This document shows, in pieces, positions 37,210 through 47,417 of a stretch of 58,101 nt of DNA; within the stretch, counting starts at the first letter, position 1; every line of letters begins with the position of its first letter. The stretch is from contig NZ_NIBS01000003.1 of NCBI RefSeq assembly GCF_002632465.1, positions 1 through 58,101 on the forward strand. The letters are read 5' to 3'. Origin of the DNA: Xenorhabdus budapestensis (lineage in GTDB: Bacteria > Pseudomonadota > Gammaproteobacteria > Enterobacterales > Enterobacteriaceae). Below the pieces are notes generated by a model that saw only the letters and a list, made by a program, of their open reading frames with translations, was not told the DNA's origin and did not search any database. The position numbers and the translations under genes were made by a program.

Positions 37210-37233
37210 CTAATTCAAGCGCAATTTCAGGAA

Positions 37234-37866
37234 CTAGCGGGTTCCATAAACGACAATCGTTTTGCCGTGCGCAGAGATCAGGTTTTGATCTTCCAGCATT
37301 TTCAGAATGCGGCCGACTGTTTCACGGGAACATCCGACAATCTGCCCAATTTCCTGACGTGTAATTTTGATTTGCATACCATCAGGATGGGTCATTGCAT
37401 CAGGCTGTTTGGCAAGATTGAGCAATGTCTGTGCAATGCGACCTGTCACATCCAGGAATGCCAGGTTTCCAACTTTTTCCGATGTTGTTTGTAAGCGGCT
37501 TGCCATTTGAGCGGATAAACGCATCAGAATATCGGGATTAACCTGAATTAACTGGCGAAATTTCTTATAGGAAATTTCAGCTACTTCACAGGCGCTCTTA
37601 GCTCGCACCCATGCAGTACGCTCTTGCCCTTCTTCAAACAATCCAAGCTCACCAATAAAATCCCCCTGATTTAAATAAGAAAGGATCATTTCTTTACCTT
37701 CTTCATCTTTTATTAGAACAGCAACTGAACCTTTAACAATGTAGTAAAGCGTTTCTGCTTTCTCGCCTTGATGAATAAGCGTGCTCTTGGATGGATATTT
37801 GTGAATATGGCAGTGTGACAAAAACCATTCAAGAGTAGGGTCTGTTTGTGGCTTGCCGAGAACCAT
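37234..37866 (-). CDS. crp: cAMP receptor protein
   Basis: The 210-residue protein is the same length as E. coli CRP and nearly identical. The cAMP-binding fold has [19 protein letters not shown], with Arg and Ser contacts. The C helix includes [20 protein letters not shown]. The DNA-recognition helix is [20 protein letters not shown]. It is the global carbon regulator, and in this window it likely acts on lsr and spf. Its 5' region (37867-38214) is gene-free. Confidence 0.98.
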   Translation of the reverse strand: MVLGKPQTDPTLEWFLSHCHIHKYPSKSTLIHQGEKAETLYYIVKGSVAVLIKDEEGKEMILSYLNQGDFIGELGLFEEGQERTAWVRAKSACEVAEISYKKFRQLIQVNPDILMRLSAQMASRLQTTSEKVGNLAFLDVTGRIAQTLLNLAKQPDAMTHPDGMQIKITRQEIGQIVGCSRETVGRILKMLEDQNLISAHGKTIVVYGTR

Positions 37867-38270
37867 TCGCTTTATCCTCTGTTGTTATTTCTGCCTTTAT
37901 GTTCTGAGAAACTGACAGTTTCTCATCAGGCTGGCTTTATAAAGTCAATAGATTAACATATTAACTTGCTGAAAAACTGACAAGTAAGAATTTTATATAG
38001 GCTTATAAGGAGGCTAACATATCGGTGTAGTCAGCCAGATCCATAAAACCTGCCAGTTTCGCTTGTAACTCTGTTTGTAACACAGGAAAGCGTTTCTGTC
38101 TTCTCCTGTATCGCTTCAGCATATAAAACCAGTTAACAAATTACCAGAAAACTGTTTGCAGAACCTCATTTACTACATTTTTATTTATAAATGGGTGAAT
38201 AGTTGGTGTTTTGTCACAGGTAACATTATTTTTTGTTACCTGTGTTATTGATAATTAACTTGTGCTTAAT
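37867..38270. other. crp upstream region and prkB hairpin
   Basis: No gene is seen. The crp promoter should be within about 37870-38100. A perfect inverted repeat CACAGGTAACA/TGTTACCTGTG (38215-38244, 8-base loop) lies 26 bp past the prkB stop. It is probably the prkB transcription end, although no T-run follows on that strand. Confidence 0.55.
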
Positions 38271-39140
38271 TCAGGAAATTTTTTTGCCTTCCAATAATTG
38301 TTGAACTAACGGAGCCATAATTAACTCCATTGCCAGTCCCATTTTTCCACCCGGAACGACGATAGTATTTATGCTGGAGATAAACGAACCCTGAAGCATG
38401 GCCAGTAAATACGGGAAATCGATTTGGCTCAGACCACGGAAGCGGATGACGATAAAACTTTCGTCTAAAGAAGGAATGGCTTTGGCAGAGAAGGGGTTGG
38501 AAGTATCAACAGTAGGAACGCGTTGAAAGTTGATGTGAGTGCGGGAAAACTGTGGCGTAATATAGCGAATATAATCATCCATTGAACGAACCATGGAATC
38601 CATAACCGCTTCCCTTGAATGCCCGCGTTCACTGGTATCGCGAATGAGCTTTTGTATCCATTCAAGGTTGACGATGGGAACAACACCAATCAGTAGATCA
38701 ACTAATTCGGCGACATTGTATTGCGGAGTAACAACACCACCATGTAACCCTTCATAAAACAGCATATCGGTGTTTGATGGCAGCGATTCCCAGGGTGTGA
38801 ATGTCCCCGGTACTTGGTTATAGGGAACCGCTTCATCATAAGTATGCAGATATTTCCGCCAGCGGCCAGTACCTGTTTCCCCATATTCAAAGAATGTCTT
38901 CTCCAGCATATGGAAGTCATTGGCTTCTGGCCCGAAATAACTGATGTGCCTGCCTTGTTCTTTCGCTTTACGTATTTCTGCGTCCATTTCAGGGCGGGTA
39001 TAACGGTGGAAACTATCCCCTTCAATAAGTGCGGCAGTGATGCCGAGTTGTTGGAAAATCTTGCGAAATGCCACACTGGTGGTGGTTGTTCCGGCTCCGC
39101 TAGAGCCGGTTATGGCGATGACAGGGTGTTTGGAAGACAT
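38271..39140 (-). CDS. prkB: Phosphoribulokinase-like protein PrkB
   Basis: The product has 289 residues. The P-loop is ITGSSGAGTTTTSVAF. Further motifs are IEGDSFHRYTRPEMDAEIRK, ISYFGPEANDFHMLE and DMLFYEGLHGGVV. It belongs to the phosphoribulokinase/uridine kinase family; the enterobacterial member sits outside any Calvin cycle and its true substrate is not established. Conserved neighbours are crp on one side and yheU on the other, as in E. coli. Confidence 0.95.
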   Translation of the reverse strand: MSSKHPVIAITGSSGAGTTTTSVAFRKIFQQLGITAALIEGDSFHRYTRPEMDAEIRKAKEQGRHISYFGPEANDFHMLEKTFFEYGETGTGRWRKYLHTYDEAVPYNQVPGTFTPWESLPSNTDMLFYEGLHGGVVTPQYNVAELVDLLIGVVPIVNLEWIQKLIRDTSERGHSREAVMDSMVRSMDDYIRYITPQFSRTHINFQRVPTVDTSNPFSAKAIPSLDESFIVIRFRGLSQIDFPYLLAMLQGSFISSINTIVVPGGKMGLAMELIMAPLVQQLLEGKKIS

Positions 39141-39258
39141 AAGAACAGACTCCTTATCATTAAAAAGTTGGGATGATCTTTCTCGTAATCAGCAGTATTA
39201 GGCCAATAAAACAAACAGATGTTGAATGAAATGTTATTGAACCGGAAATGATATGAAA

Positions 39259-39477
39259 CTATGAACGAAACATCTCCTTAGGTATGATATTGACAGTCTC
39301 ATGCAATTCAGACCAAACCAGCAGGGCTTCACCTCGCTCAAGCTGGCGTTTTACATCCTGTACTTTTTGTTCCAGTGTTTTTTCAAGTTCACCGTAGTCG
39401 GTGCCTTCCCGTAAGACAAAATTCTCGATCAAGTTAAGTAGAGTATCGGGTTCTACTTGTTGCCACGGGATAATCAT
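39259..39477 (-). CDS. yheU: UPF0270 protein YheU
   Basis: The 72-residue protein reads [20 protein letters not shown], then [19 protein letters not shown] and a C-terminal [13 protein letters not shown]. It is a small conserved enterobacterial protein of unknown function. In E. coli yheT lies between yheU and yheS; here yheT is absent and an 8-kb accessory block follows. Confidence 0.94.
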   Translation of the reverse strand: MIIPWQQVEPDTLLNLIENFVLREGTDYGELEKTLEQKVQDVKRQLERGEALLVWSELHETVNIIPKEMFRS

Positions 39478-39636
39478 TGTGGTCGCTCCATATCACATTA
39501 TATTAGCTGCTGGTATTGCTTAGTTTTGGGGATGTTTTTGAGTTTAACTTTCATTGTTAACTGGCCTTGTGTGCTGAATAACATACTGCTATTTTCTTAG
39601 AAAGGAAATGTCAATAATTGAGGGATAAAGCACGTC

Positions 39637-40242
39637 ATGACCGCCAGCCTGATATTCTCACTGAGTACATTTATGTTTATCTCCGCGATTACGCCTGGCC
39701 CGAATAATATGTTACTGACATCATCTGGTGCTAACTTTGGGCTCTGCCGCTCATTGATACTGTTGTTGGGAATTGTTCTTGGGATGCAAACTGTCCTGTT
39801 GTTGTCTGCTTTTGGTATTGCTGCGTTACTGCTGGTATATCCGGCCATACACACAGGCCTGAAAGTGCTCGGTAGCCTGTATTTACTGTGGTTGGCCTGG
39901 AAGACGGTGACTGCACAATACAAACGGCTGGAGGCTACACAATCCCTTGGGATACCCATTAAAGGTCATCAAGGCTGGTTATTGCAGTTTTTGAACCCGA
40001 AAGCATGGATGATGGGGTTAGGGGCTATCAGTAGCTACAGTTTAGCAGGGGATTTATATATCCATTCCATTCTGGTCATCAGCGTGGTGATGTTATTGTG
40101 TAATACAGTCACCGGGATGATATGGCTTATTTTGGGGGCTATGATTGGCCGTCTGTTAAAAAGCCGCACGGCATGGTTTACTTTCAATATCGTGATGGGG
40201 CTTTTGACAGCGGCTTGTGTACCATTAATCTGGATTAGCTGA
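39637..40242 (+). CDS. LysE/RhtB-family amino-acid exporter
   Basis: The product has 201 residues and about six transmembrane helices. The family motif is ITPGPNNMLLTSSGANFGL near the N-terminus, with GSLYLLWLAWKTV and WLLQFLNPKAWMMGLGAISS further on. Members export amino acids or derivatives; the substrate cannot be read. It is convergent with murP, and their stop codons are separated by one base within the palindrome AGCTGA-a-TCAGCT. Confidence 0.93.
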   Translation: MTASLIFSLSTFMFISAITPGPNNMLLTSSGANFGLCRSLILLLGIVLGMQTVLLLSAFGIAALLLVYPAIHTGLKVLGSLYLLWLAWKTVTAQYKRLEATQSLGIPIKGHQGWLLQFLNPKAWMMGLGAISSYSLAGDLYIHSILVISVVMLLCNTVTGMIWLILGAMIGRLLKSRTAWFTFNIVMGLLTAACVPLIWIS

Positions 40243-40243
40243 A

Positions 40244-41692
40244 TCAGCTCAAATCAATATTCTTGCTGCCAAAGAAAAACGTCAGCACAAAGCCGCTGAT
40301 ATACGAAACAATCAGCCCCGCACCGTATACCGCCATGCCCATGAAAATGCCTGTTTGGGATGTCATTAAGGGCAGAGCAACTACACCGGAGGGGCCGAAA
40401 ACCGTATTCAGGCCGACAGGTAATCCAAACCAGGCAATCAGGCCGACAAAAAAGCCACCAACTGCGCCACCAAAACAGGCGGTAACAAAAGGTTTGATGC
40501 GAGGCAATGTCACCCCATAAATTAAGGGCTCACCGATCCCTAAAAAGCCCGGAATAATAGCTCCTTTGATTTGAGTGCGTAGCAACGAATCTTTTTTGGC
40601 TCTCACATATAGCGCCAGCGCAGAACCCACTTGCCCTGCTCCTGCCATTGCCAGAATCGGAAACAGGGAATTAAACCCTTGCGTTTCTACCAGAGCAAAA
40701 TAGACTGGCACAAAACCCTGATGCACACCGAACATCACAGCGATCAGGAACAGCCCTGCCAAAATGGCTGTACCGAATGGATTACCATTCAGATTGGTGA
40801 AAAGCCATGACATTGCTGTAAACAGATAACTTCCTATCGGCATAATTACAATAAAAGTAACTGCGCCCATGATAAGCAGCGTGATAGCAGAGGTCAGGAT
40901 CATGTCCAGATCAGCGGGCATGATCTTACGGATCTGCTTCTCAATCCAGGCTCCCAGGATACAGGCAATTAATACCCCGATAATATTTCCCCGTGGGTCG
41001 ATAGCAAAGCCAAAGAAGTTGCTGATACCAGAATAAAAGCCGCTGGTGGCGTCAGGGTTATAACCCAAAATAAACAGGGAAGCGATGATGGCACCATTAA
41101 CGCCTGAACCGCCAAAAGCTTTCTGCGCATTGTAACCAATCAAAATACTGAAAAAAGTGAACATTCCTTTACTGAAAATCTTCATATAGCCGATCATTTC
41201 AACCAATACCGCGTTGGATTGTGCAGCACCCTGAATGAAAATTTGCTCCAGCAGAGTTGCAAGGCCCAGTAGTAGACCAACAGCGATAAAACCGGGGATC
41301 AGGGGAGTAAAAATGGTGGCAAATTTGGTAAGGAATTTATGGATTGAACTGGTTTGTTTCTCTTTGAGGTGTTTTTTATTGGAAGAGGCAATTTCTTTCA
41401 AATTTGCCGAGTGATGTTCAGAGGCGGGAAGATCAGCAGAACTTAATAGTTCATTCATCATATCCGCCGCTGCTTGGGCCTTACCGGGGCCAAGGACAAT
41501 CTGGAGTTGTTCATTACTTTCAATTACACTCAGAACGCCGGGCATTAGCTTCAGTTTAGCCTTATCGACCAGAGAATCATCACGTAACGTCAATCTCAGA
41601 CGGGTCATACAGTTGCCACTATGTATGACATTACTTGTTCCACCAATGGCGTGAAGAATTTCAACCAACATATCTGAATTAATCTTAGCCAC
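40244..41692 (-). CDS. murP: PTS N-acetylmuramic acid transporter, EIIBC
   Basis: The protein has 482 residues. The EIIB domain (about 1-90) has the phosphorylated Cys28 in [15 protein letters not shown] linker follows, then the EIIC permease (about 110-482) with [20 protein letters not shown] and [20 protein letters not shown]. It lacks EIIA, so it uses EIIA-Glc as in E. coli. It imports MurNAc as MurNAc-6-phosphate for MurQ. It is cotranscribed downstream of murQ (43-bp gap). Confidence 0.93.
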   Translation of the reverse strand: MAKINSDMLVEILHAIGGTSNVIHSGNCMTRLRLTLRDDSLVDKAKLKLMPGVLSVIESNEQLQIVLGPGKAQAAADMMNELLSSADLPASEHHSANLKEIASSNKKHLKEKQTSSIHKFLTKFATIFTPLIPGFIAVGLLLGLATLLEQIFIQGAAQSNAVLVEMIGYMKIFSKGMFTFFSILIGYNAQKAFGGSGVNGAIIASLFILGYNPDATSGFYSGISNFFGFAIDPRGNIIGVLIACILGAWIEKQIRKIMPADLDMILTSAITLLIMGAVTFIVIMPIGSYLFTAMSWLFTNLNGNPFGTAILAGLFLIAVMFGVHQGFVPVYFALVETQGFNSLFPILAMAGAGQVGSALALYVRAKKDSLLRTQIKGAIIPGFLGIGEPLIYGVTLPRIKPFVTACFGGAVGGFFVGLIAWFGLPVGLNTVFGPSGVVALPLMTSQTGIFMGMAVYGAGLIVSYISGFVLTFFFGSKNIDLS

Positions 41693-41735
41693 GTACCACC
41701 CCTGCGATTTAACTTCTACAAAGAAAAGGTAATGA

Positions 41736-42641
41736 TTATCGAGCGGTTGAAATCGCTGGCCGGATGAACCCTTGATGTTCTGTTAATAACATTCTGGCTT
41801 TTTCGGCACTGATCCCCGATAGAATCATCACAATTGCAGTTTTGCAGTGACCGTTACAGGCGTTCAGGGCTTGCTCTGCCGTTTCCCTGCTGCACTCAGT
41901 AGCAGCCATGACAATATTTTTTTGTCGTTCAACTAACTTAGCATTAGTGGCTTCCACATCCACCATCAAATTGCCATATACCTTACCAGTACGGATCATG
42001 GCTCCTGTCGTGATCATATTCAGCACCAGTTTTTGCGCTGTACCGGCTTTCATACGGGAGGAACCTGTTACAACTTCCGACCCTACAATGGGGGTGATAG
42101 TGATATCAGCCAGCTTGGTCATCGGGCTGTCAGGGTTGCAACTGATACAAGCGACAGTTGCTCCCACTGATTTGGCATACTCCATCGCTCCTAACACGTA
42201 GGGTGTCCGGCCACTGGCGGCAATTCCAACCAGCACATCTCTTTCATTAAAGTGTAGCTCCCTAAGATCATCTGCGCCTAGTTGCCGATTATCTTCCGCA
42301 TTTTCGACTGCTTTCAAAATTGCCTGATGCCCGCCAGCAATTAAACCGACCACTTGTTCCGGTTTGGTGCCGTAGGTTGGTGGACATTCGCTGGCATCCA
42401 AAATCCCTAATCGCCCTGATGTTCCTGCTCCGCTATAGATTAAGCGTCCCCCCTGACGGAAAGCTTCTGCAACTTTATCAACTACGAGAGCAACCTGAGG
42501 TAGTGTTTGCTCAACCGCAACGGCGACTTTTTTGTCTTCATCATTGATAACGCTGAGCATATCGAGTGTTGATAACTCATCAATATGAGCACTGGCGGGG
42601 TTACGGCTTTCAGTCACCAGATTATTCAGATTGATTTTCAT
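41736..42641 (-). CDS. murQ: N-acetylmuramic acid 6-phosphate etherase
   Basis: The 301-residue protein starts at ATG 42641 (or the adjacent ATG 42644), after AGCAGGAAAA. The frame is open further upstream without homology. SIS-domain motifs are [39 protein letters not shown] and [20 protein letters not shown]. It cleaves the lactyl ether of MurNAc-6-P to GlcNAc-6-P. The divergent regulator murR found in E. coli is not present; the inverse autotransporter lies there instead. Confidence 0.97.
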   Translation of the reverse strand: MKINLNNLVTESRNPASAHIDELSTLDMLSVINDEDKKVAVAVEQTLPQVALVVDKVAEAFRQGGRLIYSGAGTSGRLGILDASECPPTYGTKPEQVVGLIAGGHQAILKAVENAEDNRQLGADDLRELHFNERDVLVGIAASGRTPYVLGAMEYAKSVGATVACISCNPDSPMTKLADITITPIVGSEVVTGSSRMKAGTAQKLVLNMITTGAMIRTGKVYGNLMVDVEATNAKLVERQKNIVMAATECSRETAEQALNACNGHCKTAIVMILSGISAEKARMLLTEHQGFIRPAISTAR

Positions 42642-42970
42642 CATTTTTTCCTGCTGCATGTGATGGAATGATTTTAGGTAATTCATAAATACTGAATTAT
42701 CGCACTGATCACATAATATAGCTTTCATATTTCAGACTGTTTTTTTATTTTTTTTGTTCATTCAGAGTAATCGTAAACACCATATTCATAAATATAGAAT
42801 TAATTACTCACCTGATAAATAAAATTGATTCCTTTTATCTATTGCTTGATGAAGACCTTTTATTACGTAGCAATAAAAGAATTTTCTAATTTATGTTGGT
42901 TGTGAAAAAAGTGTTGAATATCTGATGCCAGTCTCTGGTAACTCCCTGTATTTTATTGAGGAACTGATCT
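42642..42970. other. AT-rich gap between murQ and the inverse autotransporter
   Basis: No gene is seen. It should contain divergent promoters for murQ and for the surface-protein gene. No operator is recognised. Confidence 0.4.
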
Positions 42971-45073
42971 ATGAAGCTTGTTTTTATTAATGAATTCATA
43001 CGGTTTTTAATATTAATATGTTCTTTTTGCTTGCTGTTTATCTCCATGAATACATTTTCAGTGAGTGAAAGTAATCATGAAGATAAAAACGTAAAAACAT
43101 TTTTACAGGATATAAATAATGAAAATAAATTTGACGAAACAGAAAAAGATAAATCAAGTATTATTATTCAAAATATTCATATGATAGGTGGTTTATTGTC
43201 ATCCTCTTCAGCCCAACTGACTGAACAAGCCACATCCTACGCTTTAGGTAGATTAAATGGAACAATAAATAGTGAAGTACAAAAATGGCTGTCTCAATTT
43301 GGGACAGCTAAAGTGAATTTATCCCTCGACAGAAAAGGCAAGCTGGATAACAGCTCATTAGATCTGTTATTGCCTCTCTACGATAATAAAGCGGACTGGT
43401 TGTTTTTCTCCCAGCTGGGTTATCGCAATAAAGATAGCCGCCATACCGTTAATTTGGGGCTCGGTGGGCGTTATTTCACATCTGACTGGATGTATGGTTT
43501 CAATACCTTCTTCGACCATGACGTCACAGGACGCAATAAACGTTTGGGGTTGGGTGGGGAAGCGTGGACTGATTACCTAAAATTCTCAGCCAATGCTTAC
43601 CTGCGTCTGAGCAAATGGCGAAAGTCACTGAAAGAGGAAAACTGGGAAGAGCGTCCTGCCAATGGTTTTGATCTCAATAGTGAATTCTTCTTGCCAGCAT
43701 ATCCGAATCTCGGAGGTAAGCTGAGTTATGAACAGTACTTTGGTGATAACGTTACCTTGTTTAATCGTGACACTAAACAGAAAAATCCCGCTCTTGCCAA
43801 AGTGGGCCTGAGTTACACACCAATTCCATTGATAACGATGGGTGTGGATTACAGACATAGTAGTGGCGGGCACAGTGAAGCCCGGTTTCAGGCCAATTTA
43901 AACTATAGATTCGGTGTGCCGCTTAGCATTCAATTATCACCAGATAACGTTGCATCAATGCGTACACTGGCGGGCAGCCGTTATGATTTGGTGGAAAGAA
44001 ATAATAACATCGTGCTGGATCACAGGGTTCGATTGCCTGATATGGACGTCTTCCCAAAAGAGGCTCTCTACGGGAATGGGAAGGATATGTATACCTATAG
44101 GATTTTAATTATCGATCCGGACAGTGGGAAGCCACTGCTTAACCATCGCTTAAAGCAAGTAATATGGGGCTTTGAAAATGATAGGTTGCCGAGAAAAGAC
44201 TTACATTTTCAAGATATTCGGACGACTACAGATAATGAGGGATATTTAATTGCTTCATTGGTGAGTAATGTGGGAGTGGATGACATCATAGCCAAAGTGA
44301 ACGTTACTATTGATGCTAATAAATCATATTCTATAGTTGCGAGAACACCAGTGAGTTTTAAAGCTGTTTCACAAGCTGCGGGGCTAAAGTTAATTTCCCC
44401 TGATAGTCATGCCATCTATATTTATACAAATGAGACTACTGATGAAAAGGGGCGGAAAAAGCCTTACAATGTTTTTAATAATTTAATTATTAAGTTAACA
44501 AAAGAAGCATCTGAACCAGAAGATCTCCCTGAACATATTGCTGGAGAAAAAGAGCGTGTCACTTATGAATCTTCGACCAACCTTGTAAAAATAGATCATG
44601 TAGGGAATATAACTTTCCCTGCTGAACATTTTAATGCTTCTAAAAAAGCAACCGTTATTGCGACAGTGACTGATTCCGATACAGGGGCTAAATATACGTA
44701 TGAATACACATTTAATCCACAGAGATATATTTTTAGCCCCGAAGTTGGCTATGTAGAATTAAGAAACAACTTTGGAAACGGTAAATGTGAAACTCTTGAA
44801 TCTGGCTATTCATGGTCACGTAAAGCTATATCAGTAACTGAAAAGGATGTTGTGGGATCGACATCTACAGATAGTTCTTCATTGAAAAATGAATATCTGG
44901 GGTTCCCAGGCTTCGGCGTTTTACCTGATGATGAAAAGATAAAAGTGGCTGTTGATGAAAAATCGTCAGAATTCATCTTATATTATTACGATAAAGACAG
45001 TGAAAAAGGTAAAGACAAAACAGACACCAATCCTAATCATTTTGGCAGATTGTTGTGTAAATTAGCGGGTTAA
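42971..45073 (+). CDS. Inverse autotransporter (intimin/invasin-like) with short passenger
   Basis: The product has 700 residues. A signal peptide (about 1-31) is followed by an IAT beta-barrel at about 90-320: ATSYALGRLNGTINSEVQKW, WLFFSQLGYRNKDSRHTVNL, FDHDVTGRNKRLGLGGEAW, then YRHSSGGHSEARFQANLNYR. The passenger is only about 330 residues: one Ig-like segment, a divergent second segment, and a C-terminal domain with Cys606 and Cys696, the latter four residues from the end. This resembles the disulfide-closed C-type-lectin-like tip of invasin and intimin. It probably mediates adhesion to host or to other cells. No LysM domain is obvious. A terminator follows. Confidence 0.9.
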   Translation: MKLVFINEFIRFLILICSFCLLFISMNTFSVSESNHEDKNVKTFLQDINNENKFDETEKDKSSIIIQNIHMIGGLLSSSSAQLTEQATSYALGRLNGTINSEVQKWLSQFGTAKVNLSLDRKGKLDNSSLDLLLPLYDNKADWLFFSQLGYRNKDSRHTVNLGLGGRYFTSDWMYGFNTFFDHDVTGRNKRLGLGGEAWTDYLKFSANAYLRLSKWRKSLKEENWEERPANGFDLNSEFFLPAYPNLGGKLSYEQYFGDNVTLFNRDTKQKNPALAKVGLSYTPIPLITMGVDYRHSSGGHSEARFQANLNYRFGVPLSIQLSPDNVASMRTLAGSRYDLVERNNNIVLDHRVRLPDMDVFPKEALYGNGKDMYTYRILIIDPDSGKPLLNHRLKQVIWGFENDRLPRKDLHFQDIRTTTDNEGYLIASLVSNVGVDDIIAKVNVTIDANKSYSIVARTPVSFKAVSQAAGLKLISPDSHAIYIYTNETTDEKGRKKPYNVFNNLIIKLTKEASEPEDLPEHIAGEKERVTYESSTNLVKIDHVGNITFPAEHFNASKKATVIATVTDSDTGAKYTYEYTFNPQRYIFSPEVGYVELRNNFGNGKCETLESGYSWSRKAISVTEKDVVGSTSTDSSSLKNEYLGFPGFGVLPDDEKIKVAVDEKSSEFILYYYDKDSEKGKDKTDTNPNHFGRLLCKLAG

Positions 45074-45092
45074 AAATAAATATTGATGACAG

Positions 45093-45133
45093 AAACACAG
45101 GTTTGGTTTTTTTAGCCTGTGTTTTTTATTTTC
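45093..45133 (+). terminator. Terminator after the inverse autotransporter gene
   Basis: AAACACAGG pairs with CCTGTGTTT around a 14-base loop, followed by a T-rich run. Confidence 0.85.
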
Positions 45134-45160
45134 TTAAATATTTAATTCATTGATTAATAT

Positions 45161-45850
45161 GGTATCAGGCCAACCTATAAGAACCAATTGTGTATTAAAC
45201 AGTTAGAATATCTTATTAAAAATAGTTCTCACGCTCAATGAAAGTGCCAATCACTTTATCGTGCATTTCCTTAGATTTAGAATATTCTATCGTTTTTCGA
45301 TTCAGTCTTTTTATCCGGGTTCGATGCGTTAAATTGTTTCTTTCTAAACATTGGGTGAATGTCTTCCCAGTCAGGTGTTCTTCCTCTGGGAGGCTGTCAT
45401 ATACAGCATAATTATCCGTACAATAAAACCGAATATTAAAGGGCGATAAAAGGGCAAGCAGTTTGTCTAATGTTTTCCGGCTGCGATCCCCAAAAATAGG
45501 CGCTACTATTCGTTTCAGACTAGGTTCCCAGGCATACCAGAGCCAGCGTTGATTTTTCTTGTTCCCCACAAACGACCCTTGCTCATCCATTTCACAGATA
45601 AGCTGAATGTTATCCCCGTCAAGAGGACGCGTCGTCACGTTTCGGGGGTGTAAATTTTTAGCGTTGTCATGACGGTGCTTGTGGCCACTTTCAGGACACG
45701 GGCGGTGTCGCGGATCCCTCTGTTATTCATTGCCATATCGATAACCTGCTCTTTAACACCGGGCTGTGCAGGCTTGATAGGTGTATTCCAACTGAAAGAC
45801 CTTACAGCAGGCATAACAGCAATAACGGGGATGGCCGCCATGCCTTACTT
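45161..45850 (-). mobile_element. Degraded IS1-family element
   Basis: The right end resembles an IS1 terminus (GGTATCAGGCCAACCTATAA from 45161). The left end is not found, and coding similarity stops near 45850, so the 5' part of the element is lost. The transposase belongs to a different IS1 subgroup from the copy at 9385. Confidence 0.7.
45216..45850 (-). pseudogene. IS1-family transposase, truncated and frameshifted
   Basis: The N-terminal frame reads HGGHPRYCCYACCKVFQLEY, then a one-base insertion near 45765 shifts it. The middle reads PGVKEQVIDMAMNNRGIRDT and ARVLKVATSTVMTTL. Near 45655 the frame returns, and the C-terminal 140 residues (LICEMDEQGSFVGNKKNQRW, FYCTDNYAVYDSL, SKEMHDKVIG) are intact. 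The first and last parts share a frame, so the ancestor was probably a single-ORF IS1 transposase. About 20 N-terminal codons are missing. Confidence 0.75.
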
Positions 45851-46526
45851 ATGCAATAATATATAAATACAGAATGTTCCTATATCTAAGAAGTTAAAAA
45901 CTTGGAATAAGGATAGGTATATTATATAGGTAATATCACTCTATAAAATAAGTTGTCATAAATGTTGTATTTTACTCAGATTCTGATTAATAAATACTTT
46001 GTTATTTATTTTCTTCAATAGGTTCCAAATTGTATTATGGAGATGGATGTGTTTTAAAATTAACACGTGATATGTGTTAATTATGAATTGGTGATAAAGA
46101 TATGGATAGATTTTATTATAAGAACACATGAATAAACTATGGGGTATGTCATTATACGAGTAAACTAGTTTGATATGCTTTTCTTGGTTTTTATTATTAA
46201 TCTATTCACATGTGGTTTAATAGTGTGGTATTTTGTTTTTATTAAACTTAATTTTAATGTTCGGAAGTTATTTGATGTTGGATTTATTATCTTTTTCTGT
46301 ACTGGTAGATCATATTTCATCTTTATCACAAATGTAATTATTAATTTATGTGATTAAAACACAATAGTAAATCTTTTGCTGATTGTATCCTTATTAACTA
46401 ACATTTCACTAGTTAACATTTTGACCAGTAGTCCCGATAAGACCTTTGGCGAAACACGAAGTTAAAATGCTATCACCATGAATCTGTAATGTTTTGTCGT
46501 TATTCACAACCATTGGGCGAAAGAAC
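45851..46526. other. AT-rich intergenic region
   Basis: No supported gene is seen. A 60-codon hydrophobic frame at 46175-46357 has no ribosome binding site and a composition expected of random AT-rich DNA. It should contain the promoter of the LysR-type gene. Repeated TTAAC/GTTAA words near 46390-46425 (AACTAACATTTCACTAGTTAAC) could be a regulator site. Confidence 0.35.
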
Positions 46527-47417
46527 ATGGATATACGCAATCTTGAAGCTTTCATCGTTTTGGCTGAGACTCTTAATTATCATAAGGCTTCAGAGAAACT
46601 TTACCTTTCTCAGCCTGCCTTGACGAAAAAAATACATGGTCTGGAAGGTATTCTGGGTGCTTCATTATTCAGAAGGGGGCCAAGTGGAACAAGATTAACA
46701 GATTTTGGGCAGAAGACGTTGGAAAATGCCAGGAAGTTTTTAACGCATTATGAGCAGTTTAAAAGTCAGGTACAGTCTGATTCAAAAAAGGAAATTGTCA
46801 GGCATCTATATATCGGCTCCTGTTTTCCCACTCATAACTATTTGCAAATAGAAAGGCAGCTTGCAGGGAAGAAAGGGAATATTGTTCTGGCTTTGATGAC
46901 AGGATTGTCAGTTGAACAGCAGATTAGTTTGTTAAATGTGGGAATGCTCCATGTAGCCGTAGTGCCGTTGGTGGCTGTGACACAGTTAGAGCCGAAAAAA
47001 ACTTTTACTGAAAAATTGGTTTATATCTTTAGAAAAAGGAGTCAATTGGTATCTAAATTTAGAGCGGAAAACAGTAAATCTGAACATAAGAATTTTCTGA
47101 TCAATTCATCGGGAAAAAAAGAGGTGATTGACCTGAATGATTGTCTGAATGTTTTTCCTGTTTATACTGGTGATAATATGAATTTGTTATTAAAAACAAA
47201 TGATATTATGTTAATTATGGAGATGATTACAAAGAACGGTACTTATGCATGTGTACCTAAACGAATGATTGCTGCAATTCCTGATTATTATATGAATTTG
47301 TTAGAAATTATTGAAACAGATAAGAAAATAGATTTAGGTGTAGTATGGGGTAAGTCAATAGATGATGATTTGGTTGACGATGCCGAAAGTTTTTCTGCAT
47401 TGGTGGCGAATTTGTAA
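46527..47417 (+). CDS. LysR-family transcriptional regulator
   Basis: The 296-residue protein starts at ATG 46527 (MDIRNLEAFIVLAETLNYHK). The helix-turn-helix is KASEKLYLSQPALTKKIHGL, followed by LGASLFRRGPSGTRLTDFGQ. The effector domain is shorter and less typical (ALMTGLSVEQQISLLNVGML). The target is unknown; typical LysR regulators act on a neighbour, and the candidates here are the autotransporter region or distant genes. The gene is AT-rich and part of the accessory block between yheU and yheS. Confidence 0.93.
   Translation: MDIRNLEAFIVLAETLNYHKASEKLYLSQPALTKKIHGLEGILGASLFRRGPSGTRLTDFGQKTLENARKFLTHYEQFKSQVQSDSKKEIVRHLYIGSCFPTHNYLQIERQLAGKKGNIVLALMTGLSVEQQISLLNVGMLHVAVVPLVAVTQLEPKKTFTEKLVYIFRKRSQLVSKFRAENSKSEHKNFLINSSGKKEVIDLNDCLNVFPVYTGDNMNLLLKTNDIMLIMEMITKNGTYACVPKRMIAAIPDYYMNLLEIIETDKKIDLGVVWGKSIDDDLVDDAESFSALVANL

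Noticed and set aside
42642-42728. N-terminal extension of MurQ
   Set aside because: It is not conserved; AGGAAA directly precedes the ATG pair at 42644/42641.
46175-46357. 60-codon hydrophobic frame before the LysR gene
   Set aside because: There is no ribosome binding site; Phe/Ile/Asn richness is what AT-rich random DNA gives.
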